From an uncultured Parabacteroides sp. (lineage in GTDB: Bacteria > Bacteroidota > Bacteroidia > Bacteroidales > Tannerellaceae): a stretch of DNA of 19,862 bases. Below are positions 16,099 to 19,862 of this stretch, in pieces. The stretch lies in contig CALBYC010000018.1 of NCBI GenBank assembly GCA_937890135.1, positions 1 through 19,862 on the forward strand. The letters are read 5' to 3'. The notes beneath the pieces are model-generated. The model was not told the DNA's origin and did not search any database. It worked only from the letters and a program-made list of their open reading frames with translations. Within the stretch, counting starts at the first letter, position 1. Every line of letters starts with the position of its first letter. Both the position numbers and the translations under genes were made by a program.

Positions 16099-17172
16099 TT
16101 AACGAATCGTCACCATCGTCGCACCAAAACCATATTCCCGAAAAGAAGCATCTTGGAAATAATGTTGCTTGTAATGTGAAAGCAACTCCTTTTCAATAGC
16201 TTTTCGCAACACCCCATCTCCTTTTCCGTGGATGAAGACTATTTTTTGCCCTGTACGTCCTGCGTACATGTCCATGACTTCACGGAACTTATCCAATTGA
16301 TAATTCAGCATGTCCGCATTGGACATTCCTGTCGTATCATCCAACAATTCATCTATGTGCAAATCGACTTCCAAAATGGAAGAATTAGCTTCTTTCTTTT
16401 TAATAATGGATTCTTGAGGAGCACCCTTCCGTTTCTCCTTGGCACTTCTGGTCTTCATCGCATCCTGAATATCAGAAGCTGAAACCGTCAGAGCCCTCTC
16501 TGGCAAATCGTTGCGAATAATCGGGCATAGAATCGCATCCTCCTCAAAGAAGTCGTTCTCCATAAAGCAATGGCGTTTGTAGAACTTGACCGTGTCAAGC
16601 CTCAACTCCACCGACACTGCATTCTTTAACGCATACGGTTTGTCCTTTTTATAAGCTATCAACTGCACGCATATCCGTTCCAACTGACTCAAATCCGTCT
16701 TCTGGAATTCTTCCATGAAGATTTTCGTATTCGGTTCGATAACTCCTTGATAACGGCTTTTCCAGCTATTATTTTCCCGGCTCATGTAATTGAAGAACAA
16801 ATAATAATTGCTGTCGTTCACAAAATACGCCTCATATCCGCATTGCTGGATAGCTCTCGGGTCTAATGGGAGAAAAGCCAAATAAACATTCAGCTTTTCT
16901 CCCTCCAAAGTTTCTTCAATCTTTTCCTTCTGTACGTTTTCAGGCTGCTGCTTTGTACTGATTATTTCCTTTTCCAATTCAGCGGCATTTTTTCGGGGAC
17001 GATTGTCCGTATGCACTTGCGGGCCTTCCCCCACTACAACACACTCACGGATAAAAGCCGGAACTTCAAAACCGTCTTCATCTTCTACCAAAACCTGATC
17101 TTTGCCTTTAAAGCTTCTTACAACACCGCCTCCTGTGGTATTCAGGAAACGCACCTTATCTCCTACTTTCAT
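16099..17172 (-). CDS. DUF2027 and Smr-domain protein
   Basis: A 357-residue cytoplasmic protein. Residues 1-50 look like a small beta-barrel (MKVGDKVRFLNTTGGGVVRS ... VEDEDGFEVPAF), resembling the start of the DUF2027 region, which continues to about 225. A charged linker (235-262) leads to a C-terminal Smr domain (about 268-357) with its DLH motif at 270-272 (EVDLHIDEL), the FIHGKGDGVLR loop (314-323) and the closing GATMVTIR. Smr domains, as in MutS2, act as nucleases on branched DNA or RNA, including collided-ribosome mRNA; whether that holds here is unknown, and the MutS ATPase is absent. It is the first gene of the operon, with a TACTTTTG box 34 bp upstream. It is divergent from the SusC gene. 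Confidence 0.92.
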   Translation of the reverse strand: MKVGDKVRFLNTTGGGVVRSFKGKDQVLVEDEDGFEVPAFIRECVVVGEGPQVHTDNRPRKNAAELEKEIISTKQQPENVQKEKIEETLEGEKLNVYLAFLPLDPRAIQQCGYEAYFVNDSNYYLFFNYMSRENNSWKSRYQGVIEPNTKIFMEEFQKTDLSQLERICVQLIAYKKDKPYALKNAVSVELRLDTVKFYKRHCFMENDFFEEDAILCPIIRNDLPERALTVSASDIQDAMKTRSAKEKRKGAPQESIIKKKEANSSILEVDLHIDELLDDTTGMSNADMLNYQLDKFREVMDMYAGRTGQKIVFIHGKGDGVLRKAIEKELLSHYKQHYFQDASFREYGFGATMVTIR

Positions 17173-17206
17173 AGCTTCATCAATTATATTATACTTATGT
17201 TTTACA

Positions 17207-17214
17207 AAAGTAAT
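17207..17214 (-). promoter_or_regulatory. -7 box for the Smr-CYTH-S46 operon
   Basis: On the minus strand this reads TACTTTTG, an exact TAnnTTTG match, 34 bp upstream of the ATG at 17172. No clear TTTG -33 element is visible about 20 bp further upstream. Confidence 0.55.
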
Positions 17215-17342
17215 ATATATTCAGGACTGAACATAGAATTCGAGCATTAACTTAATGGTGCTGGAATCACAGAAAGCACGCCAGTAATAATAAAAAAAGT
17301 TAATATCTGGCATAGCGGATAATATTTAACAAAAAAGTATTA

Positions 17343-17354
17343 ACATTGCAATGT
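17343..17354. repeat. 12-bp palindrome upstream of the SusC gene
   Basis: ACATTGCAATGT is a perfect palindrome located 86 bp before the SusC ATG. Part of it (ACATTG) recurs at 17362-17367 within the next inverted repeat. It could be a regulator site. The function is unknown. Confidence 0.35.
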
Positions 17355-17363
17355 GAAAAGCAC

Positions 17364-17395
17364 ATTGATTAGAAAAAAGAGTTCGTCTAATCAAT
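17364..17395. repeat. 10-bp perfect inverted repeat in the SusC leader
   Basis: ATTGATTAGA (17364-17373) and TCTAATCAAT (17386-17395) are exact complements around a 12-nt spacer AAAAAGAGTTCG, 45 bp before the ATG at 17440. It could form a leader hairpin or be a protein site. No U-run follows, and the arms are too close together to be a typical invertible promoter. No consensus -7 box is obvious between it and the ATG. Confidence 0.45.
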
Positions 17396-17439
17396 AGAGC
17401 AAAGTAAAATGTATAATTTATGGAACTCCCTAAATTTTT

Positions 17440-19862
17440 ATGCGAAAAAAAGTTTTTTCCATGCTAAACACACATAGAAAGATAACCTTGCTTTCTATGT
17501 TTCTGTGTCTATGTTGCACAGTAGCATTCGCCCAATCAGTTAAGGGTGTAGTAAAAGATGAAACCGGCGAACCGGTTATCGGTGTGAACATTGTAGAAAA
17601 AGGTACTACAAATGGAACGATTACAGACATGGATGGTAAATATACCATCACGGTAAAAGACCTCAAAAAAGCTGTCCTCCAATTCTCATATATTGGTTAC
17701 AATACCATTGAGGAGTCAGTAAAAGGCAGGAGCACAGTTGACGTGCAGATGGCTTCATCTGTAGTAAATCTGGGAGAAGTGGTTGCTATCGGTTATGGCA
17801 CGCAGACACGTAAAGAGATCACAGGATCCGTGGCAAACGTTTCGGAAGAAAACTTCAACAAAGGTGTCAACCGCGATGCTTCAGACTTGTTGCAAGGCAA
17901 AGTGGCTGGTTTGACCATTACTTCTGGTTCCGGAGATGTGACACGTAGTTCTCAGATCCGGTTGCGTGGTACATCCACTTTGCAGAACGACCAAGGCCCG
18001 ATGATTGTAATCGATGGCGTTCCGGGCGGTGATATGTCGACCGTATCTCCTTCCGACATCGAATCCATTTCCGTGTTGAAGGATGCTTCTTCCGCTGCAA
18101 TCTATGGTTCTCGCGCAGCAGGCGGTGTCATATTGATTACTACAAAACGCGGTCAAGGTTCAAAGACCCAAATCCAGTATGACGGTTATGTAACCGCCGA
18201 CATGGTTGCCAACAAACCGGACATGTTGAATGCGGCGGAATGGCGTGATGCCAACAAACAGTTGGGCAATGATATCAGCGTTTACGACAAGTACAATGCT
18301 GATACAGACTGGTTCGGCGAAATGCTTCGCACGGGTGTTTCCCAGAACCACTCCTTGTCACTTTCCGGCGGTACGTCCAAGAGCAACTACCGCGCATCGT
18401 ATACCTATTTGGATCGCAATGGTATCGCAAGAGACAACATGATGAAACGTCATAGCTTCCGCTTCCAATTCCAGCAGCGTGCCATCAATGACCGCCTGCG
18501 CTTAGGTTTGACCGGTTCTACCACCTTGACAGATATGCAGATGCCATTTGCCGATGACTACATTTTGGCTTACAACATGCTTCCTGTTTATCCGGTTTAT
18601 AATGAAGATGGCAGCTACTTTGAAGATGCCAACATGAACTATAACCAAGGTAACCCCGTTCAGAACCAGAATCAGAACTACAAGAAGAGCAGCAACTCTT
18701 ACTTCTATGGCCAAGGCGACGCTCAGTTCCAGGTTATCGATGGCTTGAACGTGAAGGTGAATTTGTACAAGAGCCGTTTCATGAACGACTACAAACAATG
18801 GGAAGACCCAGACAACTCCTTGGGTGATGACAACAATGGCCTTGCGGTTCGCAGGAACATGAAATGGGACCGCGAATTGATGGAATGGACAGCCAACTAC
18901 AACAAGGCTTTTGGGGCTAATGAACAACACAAAGTCGATGCCATCGTAGGTTATTCATGGGAGTCCAATTCATTCGGCAGCCAATACGCAAAAGCGACAA
19001 ACTTTGCCGTATCCAGCATGGGTGCAGACAATATCCAAGCCGGCAACGACTTGAAGATAGGTAATGTGACTTCCGACAACAACAACTATAAGTTGATTTC
19101 TTTCTTCGGCCGTGCCCACTACAGCTACGACGAGCGTTACATGATTACAGCGACCGTACGTCGTGACGGTTCTTCCAAGTTCGGCGCCAATCACAAATGG
19201 GGCTGGTTCCCATCGGTATCAGCAGCTTGGGGTATCTCTCAGGAAGCGTTCATGAAAGACATCAAATGGATTACCGACTTGAAATTGCGCGCTGGTTATG
19301 GCGTAACCGGCAACCAGGACGGCCTTCAGCCATACAAATCACTCCAGCTTTACGAAGCTTACGGCACTTATTACAATAATGGTTCTCAATCGACTTCTTT
19401 CCGTATCTCGCAGAATGCGAACCCGGATTTGAAATGGGAATCTACAGCAATGTTCAATGTCGGTTTGGACTTCCAGTTGTTCAACGGTCGTTTAGGCGGT
19501 ACAATCGAATACTACGACAAGAAAACAACCGACATGCTTTACAACTATGTAGTTCCGACTCCGACTTACGTTTACAACAAGATAGCAGCAAACGTTGGCG
19601 ATATGAGCAATAAAGGTATCGAAATCATGTTGAACTTGGATGTCATCCGTAACAAGACATTCAACTGGAATACTTCTATCAACTTGTCACACAATGCCAA
19701 TAAGATTACTAAATTGTCTAACGATTTGTATTCAACAAGCCGGATTTACGTGGGCGACCCATGGATTCGCGGTGCATCCGGTGTAACTTCACATATTATT
19801 GAAGAAGGTTACCCGGTAGGTCAGTTCTTCATGTTGAAATGTGACGGCATCGATGAAAACGG
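17440..19862 (+). CDS. SusC/RagA-family TonB-linked outer-membrane receptor, C-terminus cut off
   Basis: TonB-dependent outer-membrane importer of the SusC/RagA type, which takes up glycans or peptides together with a SusD-like lipoprotein. From the ATG at 17440 the frame is open to the window edge, with 807 visible residues; the family is usually about 1000-1100. An alternative Met is residue 8. A signal peptide ends after AFA (about residue 31). Next are a carboxypeptidase-regulatory-like domain (about 34-105, VKGVVKDETGEPVIGVNI), the plug (about 112-240; GEVVAIGYGTQTRKEITGSV, SDLLQGKVAGL, RLRGTST, MIVIDGVPGG, SVLKDASSAAIYGSRAAGGV) and the start of the barrel. There is no N-terminal STN domain, so direct anti-sigma signalling is unlikely. 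The SusD partner should lie beyond the window, so the substrate cannot be told. Confidence 0.95.
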   Translation, partial: MRKKVFSMLNTHRKITLLSMFLCLCCTVAFAQSVKGVVKDETGEPVIGVNIVEKGTTNGTITDMDGKYTITVKDLKKAVLQFSYIGYNTIEESVKGRSTVDVQMASSVVNLGEVVAIGYGTQTRKEITGSVANVSEENFNKGVNRDASDLLQGKVAGLTITSGSGDVTRSSQIRLRGTSTLQNDQGPMIVIDGVPGGDMSTVSPSDIESISVLKDASSAAIYGSRAAGGVILITTKRGQGSKTQIQYDGYVTADMVANKPDMLNAAEWRDANKQLGNDISVYDKYNADTDWFGEMLRTGVSQNHSLSLSGGTSKSNYRASYTYLDRNGIARDNMMKRHSFRFQFQQRAINDRLRLGLTGSTTLTDMQMPFADDYILAYNMLPVYPVYNEDGSYFEDANMNYNQGNPVQNQNQNYKKSSNSYFYGQGDAQFQVIDGLNVKVNLYKSRFMNDYKQWEDPDNSLGDDNNGLAVRRNMKWDRELMEWTANYNKAFGANEQHKVDAIVGYSWESNSFGSQYAKATNFAVSSMGADNIQAGNDLKIGNVTSDNNNYKLISFFGRAHYSYDERYMITATVRRDGSSKFGANHKWGWFPSVSAAWGISQEAFMKDIKWITDLKLRAGYGVTGNQDGLQPYKSLQLYEAYGTYYNNGSQSTSFRISQNANPDLKWESTAMFNVGLDFQLFNGRLGGTIEYYDKKTTDMLYNYVVPTPTYVYNKIAANVGDMSNKGIEIMLNLDVIRNKTFNWNTSINLSHNANKITKLSNDLYSTSRIYVGDPWIRGASGVTSHIIEEGYPVGQFFMLKCDGIDEN

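Noticed and set aside
17364..17395. Invertible (phase-variable) promoter upstream of the SusC gene
   Set aside because: The arms are only 12 nt apart, too close for the invertible segments known in Bacteroides, and no recombinase gene is visible.
17430..17666. 78-residue open frame on the minus strand at the start of the SusC gene
   Set aside because: It is antisense to the signal peptide and carboxypeptidase-like domain of the receptor and shows no independent features.
1..19862. A defence system, prophage, transposon or CRISPR locus
   Set aside because: No integrase, transposase, nuclease-defence pair, spacer array or target-site duplication is visible; all large frames have envelope or housekeeping assignments.

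Overview
The window looks like chromosomal DNA from a member of the Bacteroidales (Bacteroides/Parabacteroides-like). The reasons are a SusC/RagA-type TonB-linked receptor, an S46 dipeptidyl-peptidase, DUF4301 and DUF2027-Smr proteins, A-rich leaders mostly without Shine-Dalgarno sites, and several upstream boxes matching the Bacteroidetes -7 consensus TAnnTTTG. I see no tRNA, rRNA, CRISPR array, insertion sequence or integrase. Most of the window is housekeeping and envelope genes.

Layout. Positions 1-5722 (minus strand) hold a tripartite RND drug-efflux operon: adaptor lipoprotein (AcrA-like), HAE1 pump (AcrB-like) and outer-membrane factor lipoprotein (OprM/NodT-like, cut by the window edge). 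It is read from a promoter near 5790 that has an 18-bp perfect palindrome just after the expected transcription start. The 553-bp gap 5723-6275 has no convincing gene but holds that promoter, a possible structured-RNA hairpin (6039-6074) and a good promoter for the next gene. On the plus strand follow a polytopic membrane protein (6276-6908) and an M23 (LytM-type) peptidase (6973-7794), whose ATG sits inside a long inverted repeat.

The centre is a set of single genes in alternating orientation: a DUF4301 protein (minus), a long RelA/SpoT-family protein whose hydrolase motif appears lost (plus), and a DUF1846 protein (minus). The convergent gene ends carry terminator-like inverted repeats. Then comes a three-gene minus-strand operon, read in the order DUF2027-Smr protein, CYTH phosphatase-like protein, S46 peptidase with the DPP11-type arginine. 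It ends in a strong intrinsic terminator at 13376-13419. Divergent from it, at the right edge, is a SusC-type receptor (partial) with two inverted repeats in its leader.

The genes do not form one obvious novel system. The points most worth a second look are non-coding or sub-domain: the hairpin around the M23 start, the efflux operator without a visible regulator gene, the intergenic hairpin, nucleotidyltransferase-like motifs in the DUF4301 protein, and the degenerate HD domain of the RSH enzyme.
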